From assembly GCF_014639795.1 (NCBI RefSeq), contig NZ_BMGC01000013.1, forward strand, positions 33,426 to 97,425: a stretch of 64,000 nt of DNA, given 5' to 3'. The notes below the pieces were generated by a model. It had not been told where the DNA came from. It saw nothing but the letters and a program-made list of their open reading frames with translations, and searched no databases. Positions within the stretch are counted from its first letter, which is position 1, and every line of letters starts with the position of its first letter. Both the position numbers and the translations under genes were made by a program. Source of the stretch: Gordonia jinhuaensis. Its GTDB lineage: Bacteria > Actinomycetota > Actinomycetes > Mycobacteriales > Mycobacteriaceae. Shown one piece after another: positions 18,491 through 26,955 of this stretch.

Positions 18491-20130
18491 GACTCCGGAT
18501 CGTTCTGCTCGGACTCCTGGGCGTGGTCGCTGCGCTGATGTCATCGCAACCGATGGCATCAGCGCACGCCACGCTCGTGTCGAGTTCGCCGGTCGACGGC
18601 GCGCGACTCGATGAGTCGCCGTCGCAGATCCGTCTCACCTTCGACGAGGCGGTGGGGATCAACCCCTCGGCTGTCCGGGTGATCTCGTCGAGCGGTCAGC
18701 GCGTCGACGACCGCTCCCCGCGCCTCATCGATGGGGGAACCACCGTGGTTCTCGGTGTGGCACCGAACCTGGCCACGGGAAGCTACTCGATCACCTGGCG
18801 TGTCATATCCGGTGACACCCATCTGGTGACGGGCTCGGTGGTCTTCGGTGTGCGTGCCGACGCCGGTACACCGGTGTCGGCCGGGTCGGCGCAGTCGACG
18901 TCGCTCACCCGTGCCGAGCAGGTGACACAGGCCCTGCTCTACGCGGGACTGGTCGCCTTCTTCGGTATCGCGCTGATCTGCGTCTTCCTCTGGCCATTTG
19001 CATTGTCGTTGAGGCGGATTCGCGTCACGATGGTTGTCGGCTGGGTGCTGGTGGTGCTGGCGACGGTGGCGCAGATGATGCTGCGGTCCGCCTCTGCCGA
19101 CGATGTGCGGAGTCTGGGCGGGGTCTTCTCGCATCTCGGTGGTGTCACGGGGCTGGACAGTTTCGCAACCCTGCTGTCGCGCCTCGTGCTGATGGTGCTC
19201 AGCGGTTGCGGTCTGATGGTCGGTTGCGGTCAGGTGGTCACCCGCCTACGCGGTCGCGACGGTGACCCTGCCCGCGGCGGCCGAGACGTTCCTGCCCACC
19301 GCAGCCGAGCCGTGTCCCGGGTGGCCGTTTCACTCGCGGCACTGGCGGTGTCGGTGACGGTCGCCGTCGACGGACACGCGGGCGTTGGTGACGACGCGGT
19401 GCTCGCCACCGTCGTGACGAGCCTGCACGTGCTGGCGATGTGCCTGTGGCTCGGCGGGCTGGCGGTGCTGGCAGCGGCCGTTGTGCCGCTGCGACGTGAC
19501 GACGGCCTGAAAACCTGGTCGACCGTGGCGTTCGTCCTGGCGGTGGTGCTGCTGCTGAGCGGCGAGTATCAGGCGTGGCGGCAGGTATCGCCACTGGAAT
19601 CGCTGTGGAGCACCGGATACGGCATCGCCTTGCTCGTCAAGGGCGCGCTGGTGGCGGCCATGCTCGTGCTGGCGGTGATCTCGCGTCGCAGGCTCAGCAC
19701 CGAGCGTCTGCGTCGTACCGTGCCGCTCGAGGCCGGCCTGGGGATCGCGGTACTCGCCGTGACCTCGGTGCTCGTGTCGTCGGCGCCGGCTCGGACCACC
19801 TATGGGCCGGCGGTGAATCTCTCGGCCCCGCTGAGCGATGGCACCGCCGAGGTGCACATCGGTTCCACCCGGCGCGGCGACACTGACATCGCCGTGGCAG
19901 TCCGATCAGCGGACGGCTCGCCGGCCACGGCTACCTCACTGGCCGCGACGCTGTCGTCTGACGACGCGGGAATCCCTTCTCTGTCTGTCCGATTCGTGCC
20001 GGACGGCCCGGACCGCTGGCGCAGCGTCGGTGCGGCGACACCGCTTCCCGGGCAGTGGACCCTGTCGCTGACCATCTCCTCGACATCCGGACTCGCGCAG
20101 GTCACCTCGGTGGACTACCGGGTGTGGTGA
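18487..20130 (+). CDS. CopC-CopD fusion, copper resistance/uptake protein
   Basis: The 547-residue protein starts with a signal peptide ending ASAH. The periplasmic CopC domain (about residues 27-120) has the N-terminal His copper ligand and a second His in SGDTHLVTGSV. The CopD membrane domain follows with about eight helices, and the C-terminal domain of roughly 120 residues lies outside the membrane. In actinobacteria CopC and CopD are commonly fused; they carry copper across or onto the membrane. The GTG at 18487 overlaps the ycnI stop. Confidence 0.9.
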   Translation: MRLRIVLLGLLGVVAALMSSQPMASAHATLVSSSPVDGARLDESPSQIRLTFDEAVGINPSAVRVISSSGQRVDDRSPRLIDGGTTVVLGVAPNLATGSYSITWRVISGDTHLVTGSVVFGVRADAGTPVSAGSAQSTSLTRAEQVTQALLYAGLVAFFGIALICVFLWPFALSLRRIRVTMVVGWVLVVLATVAQMMLRSASADDVRSLGGVFSHLGGVTGLDSFATLLSRLVLMVLSGCGLMVGCGQVVTRLRGRDGDPARGGRDVPAHRSRAVSRVAVSLAALAVSVTVAVDGHAGVGDDAVLATVVTSLHVLAMCLWLGGLAVLAAAVVPLRRDDGLKTWSTVAFVLAVVLLLSGEYQAWRQVSPLESLWSTGYGIALLVKGALVAAMLVLAVISRRRLSTERLRRTVPLEAGLGIAVLAVTSVLVSSAPARTTYGPAVNLSAPLSDGTAEVHIGSTRRGDTDIAVAVRSADGSPATATSLAATLSSDDAGIPSLSVRFVPDGPDRWRSVGAATPLPGQWTLSLTISSTSGLAQVTSVDYRVW

Positions 20131-20173
20131 TCGACGGGCTTGCCGCAGCGCTGGGGTTGCCGCAGCGCTGGGG

Positions 20174-21361
20174 CTAGTGGGTGAGGTGCTGGGCCACGTG
20201 CCGGGCGGTGCGTTGCCACCAGGGGGTGGTGGCGGTGGCGCCCGATGAGGCAGGTGCGGATGTCACCCGGGTGGGCGGCAGTTCGTCGCCGAGGTCGATG
20301 CCGATCTCGGCGAGCAGATCGGAGACATAGGCCGCGATGCCCAGACTCGCCGACAAACCGGTCGAACGGATCGCGGCGACGTTGACCATCCGCCCGCACG
20401 CCGCCGACGGACCGATCACGTAGTTGCAATTCCGGCCGGCCGGTCGCAGCCCGGCATGGGAGGCGACCGGGTCGCGTCCGGCCAACGCCGGATACTGGCT
20501 GACGGCTTTCGCGAGGATCTCCTCGCGCGCCTGCGGCCGGACACTCCAATCGGCCTTGTCCTCGTGATCCACCGCCGTGGGACCGGCGATCACGTGGCCG
20601 TCGACGGTGGGGAACACCAGCACGCCCTTGGTCCGCTTGGTCGGCACGGGCAACAGGATCTGTTCGAGACGATGCGCACGGAGCTGATCGAAGACGAGGA
20701 ATTCACCCGTGCGCGGGTAGATCTCGAATGTGTCGTCACCCACCATGCGGGCGATGTCGTCGGCGTGCAGGCCTCCGGCGTTCACCACCGCGTCGGCGGT
20801 GATACTCGATCCCGCGGCCGTGTGCACGACGAGCGCATCGGCGCTCTCGTCGATGCCCACCACCGGCGAATCGAGCAGTATCGTCACACCGGCTGCCCGT
20901 GCGGAGGCCCCCAGCGCCCTGGTGAATGCGACCGGGTCGGTCAGCGATTCACCCGGCACCTCCAGTGCACCGTCGTCGGGCCGGATGTGGACGTCGACGC
21001 CGTTGCGTGCGGCATTGGCCGCCAACTCCTCGATCGTCTGCGCATCATCCTCGCCTCGCGGCATGAGCACTGCCCCGCAGCGCACGATGGGCACGCCGAG
21101 GGCATCGAAGATCTTCTCCCGCAACGGGACCGAGCGCAGGATGAGCTCGGTCTCCAGCTCGCCGGGAGTCGAGTCGAAGCCGGTGTGCAGGATTCCCGAG
21201 TTCGTGCCGCTGGCCGCATAGCCGAGGTCGGAGTCGGCCTCGAGGAGCACCACGTCGACCCCGCGGTGGGACAGGGTGTGGGCGATCGCCGTGCCGACGA
21301 CACCACCGCCGACCACGGCGACAGTGGTGTGAACAGGGGTCGTGTGATCAGAAATCGTCAT
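20174..21361 (-). CDS. FAD-dependent oxidoreductase (DAO fold, GlpA/LhgO-like)
   Basis: The 395-residue enzyme has an N-terminal FAD site (VVGGGVVGTAIAHTL) and the conserved GTNSGILHTGFD motif of the GlpA/L-2-hydroxyglutarate oxidase branch of the DAO family. It ends with a flexible polar tail. It begins 14 bases after the FGGY kinase on the same strand, suggesting one operon in which the kinase phosphorylates a polyol and this enzyme oxidises the product. It could instead oxidise a 2-hydroxy acid; the sequence does not decide this. Confidence 0.8.
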   Translation of the reverse strand: MTISDHTTPVHTTVAVVGGGVVGTAIAHTLSHRGVDVVLLEADSDLGYAASGTNSGILHTGFDSTPGELETELILRSVPLREKIFDALGVPIVRCGAVLMPRGEDDAQTIEELAANAARNGVDVHIRPDDGALEVPGESLTDPVAFTRALGASARAAGVTILLDSPVVGIDESADALVVHTAAGSSITADAVVNAGGLHADDIARMVGDDTFEIYPRTGEFLVFDQLRAHRLEQILLPVPTKRTKGVLVFPTVDGHVIAGPTAVDHEDKADWSVRPQAREEILAKAVSQYPALAGRDPVASHAGLRPAGRNCNYVIGPSAACGRMVNVAAIRSTGLSASLGIAAYVSDLLAEIGIDLGDELPPTRVTSAPASSGATATTPWWQRTARHVAQHLTH

Positions 21362-21375
21362 CGAGGTCGATCTTC

Positions 21376-22800
21376 TCACGGCATGGTCGTCGCGGCGGCG
21401 GCCTGCCAGCGTGAGAGGACCTCGGCCGCATGTTCGCGTGACCATCGGGGTTCGTAGACCCGCGACGGCGGCGACGGTCGCACGATCTGGTCGACCGTCG
21501 CCGAGGCATCCAGTGCCAGCCGCAGACATGCCGCGGCCCCGAGACCGGTGGCATCGGCTGAGGAGTGAACCTCCACCGGGATCCCCAGCAGATCGGCCTG
21601 GGCCTGCATCAGAGCGGCTGAGCCGGTGAGTCCGCCGTCGACGCGCAGCCTCGTCGGCGGTGTGGGCAACTCGGCGGCGACCAGTGCGGTCAACACCGCC
21701 ACCTGCGCGGCGATGCCCTCCACCAGTGCGCGGATTATCTCGCCGCGCCCGGTCGACAAGGTCATCCCGCGCAGGCATGCGGTGGCGGCGGGATCCCACC
21801 AGGGTGCCGCCAGACCGGCGAAGGCCGGAACGAAGACCACGCCGTCGCTGGTGTGAGCGGCGACGGCATCGATGTCACGCGCCGAGTCGATCAGGCCGAG
21901 ATCGATTGCCCAGCGCACCGCCGACGCCGCCGTGTAGACCTGCCCGTCGAGACAGTAGGACGGTTGACCCCGCAACTGCCAGGCGACCGACGTCGTCAGG
22001 CCCGACGGCGATATGACCGGGTGCTGGCCGGCATTGGCCAACAGGAAGGCTCCGGTTCCGTAGGTGCACTTGGCGTCGCCGGCGTTCACACAGGCCTGGG
22101 CCAACAGTGCCGCCTGCTGATCGACGATGAGCCCGCCCAGTGGTATGTCGGGACCGAAAGCGCTTGTCGTCCCGACGATCTCGTCGCAACCGACGATCGT
22201 GGGCAACTCCTCGTCGGTGAGACCGAAGAGATCGACGGACGCCTGATCCCACCCGGTCGAGGAGAGTGAGGTGAGCAGCGAGCGACTCGCCGTGGATGCG
22301 TCGGTGACGAAGGCTCCGCACAACCGATGGACGAGCCAGGTGTCGGTGGTGGTGACAACACCCTGCTGGGAGAGGTGACGCCGCGCCCACCCCATCTTCG
22401 GCGCGGAGAAGTACGGGTCGAGCACCAGGCCGGTCGATTGTCGCAGTGCCTCGGCCGCGTCGGACAATTCAGTGCAGATCTCGGTGGCGCGGCGGTCCTG
22501 CCATCCGATGATCGTGCTCAGTGGCCTCGACGTCGCGCGATCCCACACGAGGATGCTCTCGCCCTGATTGGCCAGCGCGACAGCGTCGACCGGCGCCTGC
22601 GCACGGCGCACCGCCTCGCGTCCGGCCGTCAGTACCGAAGTCCACAGTTCTTCTGGATCTTGTTCGGCCACTGCTTCTTCGGGATAGTGAGGACGGATCG
22701 GAGCCGACGCTTCGGCCAGGATCTGGCCGGCTTGATCGGTGACGACTGCCTTGGTCGCCGAGGTGCCCTGATCGATCGCCAGAACTGCCGAAATCGTCAC
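21376..22800 (-). CDS. FGGY-family carbohydrate kinase (glycerol kinase-like)
   Basis: The 474-residue protein begins with the ATPase signature AIDQGTSATKAV. It contains the glycerol-kinase-like NQGESILVWDRATSRPL and YGTGAFLLAN motifs, plus the C-terminal family motif RVDGGLTGSAALMQAQADLL. The GTG at 22800 was chosen because upstream in-frame sequence is Arg-rich and not family-like. Its partner is the downstream FAD oxidoreductase. Glycerol is the likeliest substrate, but the protein is shorter than GlpK of E. coli and another polyol is possible. Confidence 0.8.
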   Translation of the reverse strand: MTISAVLAIDQGTSATKAVVTDQAGQILAEASAPIRPHYPEEAVAEQDPEELWTSVLTAGREAVRRAQAPVDAVALANQGESILVWDRATSRPLSTIIGWQDRRATEICTELSDAAEALRQSTGLVLDPYFSAPKMGWARRHLSQQGVVTTTDTWLVHRLCGAFVTDASTASRSLLTSLSSTGWDQASVDLFGLTDEELPTIVGCDEIVGTTSAFGPDIPLGGLIVDQQAALLAQACVNAGDAKCTYGTGAFLLANAGQHPVISPSGLTTSVAWQLRGQPSYCLDGQVYTAASAVRWAIDLGLIDSARDIDAVAAHTSDGVVFVPAFAGLAAPWWDPAATACLRGMTLSTGRGEIIRALVEGIAAQVAVLTALVAAELPTPPTRLRVDGGLTGSAALMQAQADLLGIPVEVHSSADATGLGAAACLRLALDASATVDQIVRPSPPSRVYEPRWSREHAAEVLSRWQAAAATTMP

Positions 22801-22810
22801 CAGCAGGAGC

Positions 22811-23230
22811 TTATCGGCGCGAAGGAGTGCGCGCCTGTCGCGACGTGACCGGCTGCTGGTATGCGTTCGTCTCCGGCGTCTCCTGGCGGGCATTGGCCGC
22901 CTGCACATCGGGTACGTGGTTCTCGGCCCAGGTGCGCACCGCGGCCAGCGGAACGAGCAGCGAGCGGCCCAGTGGGGTCAGTGAATAGCTCACGTGCCGA
23001 ACGGATCCCCCGCGGTCGGTGCGTTCGATGAGTCCGTCGTGTTCGAGCGACCGCAGGGTCTCGGTGAGTACTTTCGGGGTGATGCCCTGGATATAGGCCT
23101 TGAGTTCGGTGAAGCGCATCTCGCGGTCGGCGAGCGCGGTGATGACGAAGATGGTCCAGCGTGCTCCGATGCGATGCAGGATCACCCGACTCGGACAGCT
23201 CGCCGCCATCACGGTGTACGCCTCGGCCAT
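22811..23230 (-). CDS. HxlR-family transcriptional regulator
   Basis: The 139-residue winged-helix protein has the HxlR pattern: an early Cys in AASCPSRVILHRIGARW (Cys12 region), FTELKAYIQGITPKVLTETLRSLEHDGLIER, then SLTPLGRSL. HxlR/YodB proteins often sense quinones or electrophiles through the N-terminal Cys, which is present. It is divergent from the SDR gene across a 207-base gap with a perfect palindrome, so it probably controls itself and the SDR. Its stop lies 10 bases from the start of the glycerol-kinase-like gene on the same strand, so read-through is possible. Confidence 0.88.
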   Translation of the reverse strand: MAEAYTVMAASCPSRVILHRIGARWTIFVITALADREMRFTELKAYIQGITPKVLTETLRSLEHDGLIERTDRGGSVRHVSYSLTPLGRSLLVPLAAVRTWAENHVPDVQAANARQETPETNAYQQPVTSRQARTPSRR

Positions 23231-23326
23231 GGGCTCGCCTCCTGTGTTCCGGTGCAGATGGGCCCGCTGCGGCGACCCGGCGGGCGCCGGGACCGCGAAT
23301 GTGCAGGTCGTGCGAAGTATCGTTGA

Positions 23327-23340
23327 AGATACCGGTATCT
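23327..23340. promoter_or_regulatory. Palindromic operator, probably for the HxlR regulator
   Basis: AGATACCGGTATCT is a perfect 14-base palindrome in the HxlR-SDR divergent gap. A GTATC half-site occurs about 10 bases upstream. HxlR proteins known from other bacteria bind GTATC/GATAC-type dyads, so this is a good operator candidate. Confidence 0.6.
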
Positions 23341-23437
23341 AAACCATACCGTGTGCCTCGTTGGTGGCGACCATCTGACGTGGCCGCCGTCGCGGCCGAC
23401 ACACGGTGTGATCGGTCACCGGAGATGAGGTGCGAGT

Positions 23438-24199
23438 ATGACCCCGACAGCCCGATCCAGTTCTGAGGAGTTCCGTTCTGGTCAGACGACATTGACCGGC
23501 GCGACGGTGTTGGTGATCGGCGGTGCGAAGAATCTGGGGCTGGCCATCGCCCGGCGAGCGAGTGAACTCGGTGCCGACGTGGTGATCGGTGCCCGAGATC
23601 TCGACACGGCACGTCGGGCGGCTGCCGACATCCCTGGTGCCACGGGTATCCGGATCGACGTCACCGACGAGCAGACGGTGGAGGCCGCGGTCGCCGAGCT
23701 GGGTGCGGTCGACCACATCGTGACAACTGCGGCTGCGCACCACAACGTGCCGGTTGCCGAACTCGATCATCAGTCGGTGGTCACCGCCTTTGACGCCAAG
23801 GTGATCGGACCGCTGATGCTCGCCAAACACTTCGGGCCGATCATCGCGCCCACGGGGTCGATGGTGCTCTTCTCCGGCGTCGCGGCATGGCATCCGCAAC
23901 CGGGGCTGTCGATCATGGGAATCACCAATGGAGCGGTGGCATTCACCGTGTCACATCTTGCCGCCGAACTCGCTCCGATCCGAGTCAACGCCGTGTCGCC
24001 GGGAATCATCGACTCGGGAACCTGGGACGGCCTCCCGGATGCCGATCGATCAGCCCTCTTCGCCGATACGGCTCAGACCAACCTCGCCGGGCGGGTCGGC
24101 AGACCCGACGACATCGTCGACGCGGTCGCATGGCTGCTCACCGCCGGATTCGTCTCGGGCGAGACGATCCACGTGGAAGGCGGTGCGCGCAGCGTGTGA
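23438..24199 (+). CDS. SDR-fold protein lacking the catalytic Tyr/Lys
   Basis: The 253-residue protein has a Rossmann nucleotide site (VIGGAKNLGLAIARR), a GARD segment, and the conserved C-terminal IRVNAVSPG of classical SDRs. The position of the catalytic YxxxK is occupied by MGITN (Met160, Asn164), although a Ser remains near 146. Enzyme activity by the usual mechanism is therefore doubtful. It may be a redox-sensing or binding protein, or use a different chemistry. It is divergent from the HxlR regulator and probably under its control. Confidence 0.75.
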   Translation: MTPTARSSSEEFRSGQTTLTGATVLVIGGAKNLGLAIARRASELGADVVIGARDLDTARRAAADIPGATGIRIDVTDEQTVEAAVAELGAVDHIVTTAAAHHNVPVAELDHQSVVTAFDAKVIGPLMLAKHFGPIIAPTGSMVLFSGVAAWHPQPGLSIMGITNGAVAFTVSHLAAELAPIRVNAVSPGIIDSGTWDGLPDADRSALFADTAQTNLAGRVGRPDDIVDAVAWLLTAGFVSGETIHVEGGARSV

Positions 24200-24223
24200 G
24201 TCTGCGCCGCACACTGCCTTACT

Positions 24224-24290
24224 GAGGTACTGCCTCACCGAGGTACTGCTCGCCGGCGCCATTGCCTCACCGAGCGCCATTGCCTCACCG
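24224..24290. repeat. Short tandem repeats after the SDR gene
   Basis: GAGGTACTGC occurs at 24224 and 24240, and GCGCCATTGCCTCACCG at 24256-24272 and 24274-24290. They lie in the noncoding 294-base gap before the repeat-peptide gene. Apart from a possible promoter for that peptide gene nothing else was recognised in this gap. Confidence 0.55.
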
Positions 24291-24493
24291 GGCGCCGATG
24301 ATCACGATTATCGGTGATCGCAGACATCGACATGGTGGTGATCCGAAGTCGCCGGGGAATCCGAGGCGACGAGTAGTGTGAGTCACGAGGTCGCACCATA
24401 GGCGTGAAAGAGGCGAATCCGACACGGATTTCGCAGCGTGGCGTGTGACCGGTCGATAAAGGGGGCACGTGCTCCCGATCAGAGAGGAACACC

Positions 24494-24748
24494 ATGGCAC
24501 TCGACGATGACGACATCACAACATCAACCGGTGGCGGAGAAGGTCCGGCTGACGGTGGGTCCAACCCCGGTGGACATGACGGTGGTGCCGACGGTTCGCC
24601 GTCGGCGGGTGAGGGTCCGGCTGACGGTGGTTCCAACCCCAACGGTCACGACGGTGGTGCCGACGGTTCGCCGTCGGCGGGTGAGGGTCCGGCCGACGGC
24701 GGTTCCAACCCCGATGGTCACGACGGCGGCGCCGACGGTACCGCCTGA
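24494..24748 (+). CDS. Three-repeat Gly/Asp/His-rich peptide, candidate modified-peptide precursor
   Basis: The 84-residue protein has a 15-residue leader-like start (MALDDDDITTSTGGG) and then three near-identical 24-residue units beginning at 24539, 24611 and 24683. Each unit runs EGPADGGSNP, then a variable residue (Gly, Asn or Asp), GHDGGADG, and SPSAG (TA in the last). There is no Cys, aromatic residue or membrane segment. GAGAGGA lies a few bases before the ATG. A JmjC-type hydroxylase gene starts 5 bases after the stop, so these Asp, Asn and His residues are plausible hydroxylation targets. No family is recognised with certainty. Confidence 0.8.
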   Translation: MALDDDDITTSTGGGEGPADGGSNPGGHDGGADGSPSAGEGPADGGSNPNGHDGGADGSPSAGEGPADGGSNPDGHDGGADGTA

Positions 24749-24753
24749 GCGTA

Positions 24754-26016
24754 GTGCTCACTCGCACCATCTCGGTCGATAGCGCGACTTTCGCCCGGGA
24801 TCACTGGAATCGGCGGCCCTTGCTCAGCAGGGCCGCCGATCTTCCTGCCGACTTCGACGATCTGCTCTCCACGGATGCCGTCGACGAGCTGATTGCTCAA
24901 CGCGGGGTACGCAAGCCGTTCATCCGGATGGCCAAGGACGGCGAGCTGCTCGCAGGCGAGCGGTATCTCAGCTCTGCCGGATTCGGCGCCGACATGCCCG
25001 ACCAGATCGATTCCGCGAAAGTCCTCGCCGAGTTCGCCGCCGGTACGACCATCGTCCTGCAGGGGCTGCACCGGTTGTGGCCGCCGGTGATCGATTTCGT
25101 CGCCGCGATGGTCGCCGACCTCGGTCATCCGGTTCAGGCGAATGCCTACATCACGCCGGCCAGCAACCGGGGCTTCGATCCGCACTACGACGTGCACGAT
25201 GTGTTCGTGTTGCAGACGGCGGGTCGTAAGCACTGGGTGGTCTACGAGCCGGTGTTCGTCGATCCGCTACCGGGACAGTCGTGGTCGACCCACCGCCAGG
25301 CGATCGAGGAGCGTTCGCGTGAGGAGCCGGTGATCGACGCCGTCCTCGAGCCGGGAGACGCGCTCTACCTGCCGCGCGGGTGGATTCATGCCGCGCAGGC
25401 ATTGGGCGAGACGTCGATCCATCTCACGGTCGGTGTGTCACCGGTGACCGTTCACGACGCGGTTCGCGCATTGATCGACGAACTGGCCGACTCCCCGCAG
25501 ATGCGGGCCTCCCTGCCGATGGGGGTCGACTTCGCCGCGTCGGCACAGATCAGGCCGATTGCGGAGAAGGCGCTCGCGGCTGCACTCGACGTCGTCGGCT
25601 CCTCCTCGAGTGACTACGCCTCGGCGGTCGCCGATCGGTTGACCTGGCGTCACGCCGATCGGACACGTCCGGTGGCGGTGCGCCCCCTCAGCACGGTCGC
25701 CCAGCTGTCGTCGATCACCTCTGACACCGTCGTCGGATGGCGCGGTGGTCTGGTCGGCGAACTCTGCGAACACGATGGCGTTGTCGACCTGCGGCTGCGT
25801 GAGAAGACCATCACCTTCCCGGAATCCTGTGCGCGCGCACTGGATTGGCTGCACGCGGGTCACCGTGGCGCTGCCGGATCATTGCCCGGACTCGACTCGG
25901 CTGACGGTGTGGTGCTGGCGCGCCGCCTGCTGCGCGAAGCGGTGGTGGTGATATCGGAGTCCCAGCGCGCGCCGTCGGATCCGGCGCATGTGGGCGAGTC
26001 GGGTCGCCCGGAGTGA
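24754..26016 (+). CDS. JmjC/cupin-type Fe(II)/2-oxoglutarate hydroxylase
   Basis: The 420-residue protein resembles the ribosomal-oxygenase group of JmjC enzymes (YcfD/RoxA type), which hydroxylate His, Arg or Asp residues in proteins. Iron ligands are visible as HxD (His144, Asp146 in DPHYDVHD) and a distal His212 in RGWIHAA. Lys159 in GRKHWVVYEP is a likely 2-oxoglutarate contact. A winged-helix-like C-terminal domain follows. The GTG at 24754 comes 5 bases after the repeat peptide's stop. Its stop overlaps the next gene by 4 bases. Modification of the neighbouring repeat peptide is an inference from gene order. Confidence 0.85.
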   Translation: MLTRTISVDSATFARDHWNRRPLLSRAADLPADFDDLLSTDAVDELIAQRGVRKPFIRMAKDGELLAGERYLSSAGFGADMPDQIDSAKVLAEFAAGTTIVLQGLHRLWPPVIDFVAAMVADLGHPVQANAYITPASNRGFDPHYDVHDVFVLQTAGRKHWVVYEPVFVDPLPGQSWSTHRQAIEERSREEPVIDAVLEPGDALYLPRGWIHAAQALGETSIHLTVGVSPVTVHDAVRALIDELADSPQMRASLPMGVDFAASAQIRPIAEKALAAALDVVGSSSSDYASAVADRLTWRHADRTRPVAVRPLSTVAQLSSITSDTVVGWRGGLVGELCEHDGVVDLRLREKTITFPESCARALDWLHAGHRGAAGSLPGLDSADGVVLARRLLREAVVVISESQRAPSDPAHVGESGRPE

Positions 26017-26942
26017 TCAGACGCCTCCCGTGCAGCGACCAGTCCCGCACCAGACACGACCCCATGTACGGGACCGCATCGGCGGGGTTCTCCTGGCTGA
26101 TGCTCGAGGTATCAGGACCGTGGGGGCCTTCGGCATTCATGCAGTCTCCCACCGTCATCGACCCTGAACTGGGTCGCCAGATCGTTCGCCGAGCAGAACG
26201 TGCAGGGCTGCGGATCGTGGCGATCCGCCGGCCCGGACGACGTGCGCCGACCCCGCGATGGCGCTGGTTCGTCGCGAACGCGAGGCCGGGGGAGGAGCGA
26301 ATGGTGGGTGGTGAATGCGACTCTGCGGAGGGATATCTCACGGTTCCGCTCGACGGGACCGGCGGGTATGAGATCACCGACCCGCTGGTCGCGGTGTGTG
26401 CACACGGCAAACACGACCAGTGCTGTGCGGTTCGTGGCCGGGGTGTCGCGGCAGCGATTGCCGATCGCTATCCGGACTGGACCTGGGAGTGCTCACATCT
26501 GGGTGGTGATCGCTTCGCCGCGACGATGATGCTTCTTCCGCATGGATTGTGTTATGGCAGAGCGGATTCGGCCGACGAGCCGGCGAATATCGTCGAACTC
26601 TACACACTGGGCCGCGTGGTCAACTCCTTGCTGCGTGGGCGCACGTCGTTGCCGCACGCGGTTCAGGCTGCACAGTACTTCGCACGTAAGAAATACGGCG
26701 ACAACAGAATTGGATCATTCACCGAGATCGATGTCGCCCACGGTGACGCGGTTGTCGTGGTCGTGCTGGCATCGGCGAGTCCGGGCAGGACGCTGCGGGT
26801 CACCCTCCGGGAGGAACTCTCCGAGCCTATCCTTACGATGTGCACGGCGGAGATACCCGGCCGGGTCAGGCAATTCCAATTGGTATCGATCGACGAGGCG
26901 GATGTCGCCTCACCTGGCGCTGACGCGCCCCACAGGTCATGA
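26013..26942 (+). CDS. Sucrase/ferredoxin-like (Suc_Fer) thioredoxin-fold protein
   Basis: The 309-residue protein belongs to the sucrase/ferredoxin-like family, with a thioredoxin-like [2Fe-2S] ferredoxin fold. Cys and His residues cluster in CAHGKHDQCCAVRG (Cys129, Cys137, Cys138) and ECSHLGGDRFAA (Cys160, His162), fitting a metal or Fe-S site. The GTG at 26013 overlaps the JmjC stop by 4 bases, so the two are translationally coupled. An electron-transfer or maturation role for the adjacent hydroxylase is plausible but unproven. Confidence 0.8.
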   Translation: MIRRLPCSDQSRTRHDPMYGTASAGFSWLMLEVSGPWGPSAFMQSPTVIDPELGRQIVRRAERAGLRIVAIRRPGRRAPTPRWRWFVANARPGEERMVGGECDSAEGYLTVPLDGTGGYEITDPLVAVCAHGKHDQCCAVRGRGVAAAIADRYPDWTWECSHLGGDRFAATMMLLPHGLCYGRADSADEPANIVELYTLGRVVNSLLRGRTSLPHAVQAAQYFARKKYGDNRIGSFTEIDVAHGDAVVVVVLASASPGRTLRVTLREELSEPILTMCTAEIPGRVRQFQLVSIDEADVASPGADAPHRS

Positions 26943-26955
26943 GAGGGCGATCAGG

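Noticed and set aside
24494..24748. Repeat peptide as an artefact of DNA repeats only
   Set aside because: Rejected as an artefact: it has a good ribosome binding site, codon differences between units that keep the protein sequence, and a coupled downstream gene.
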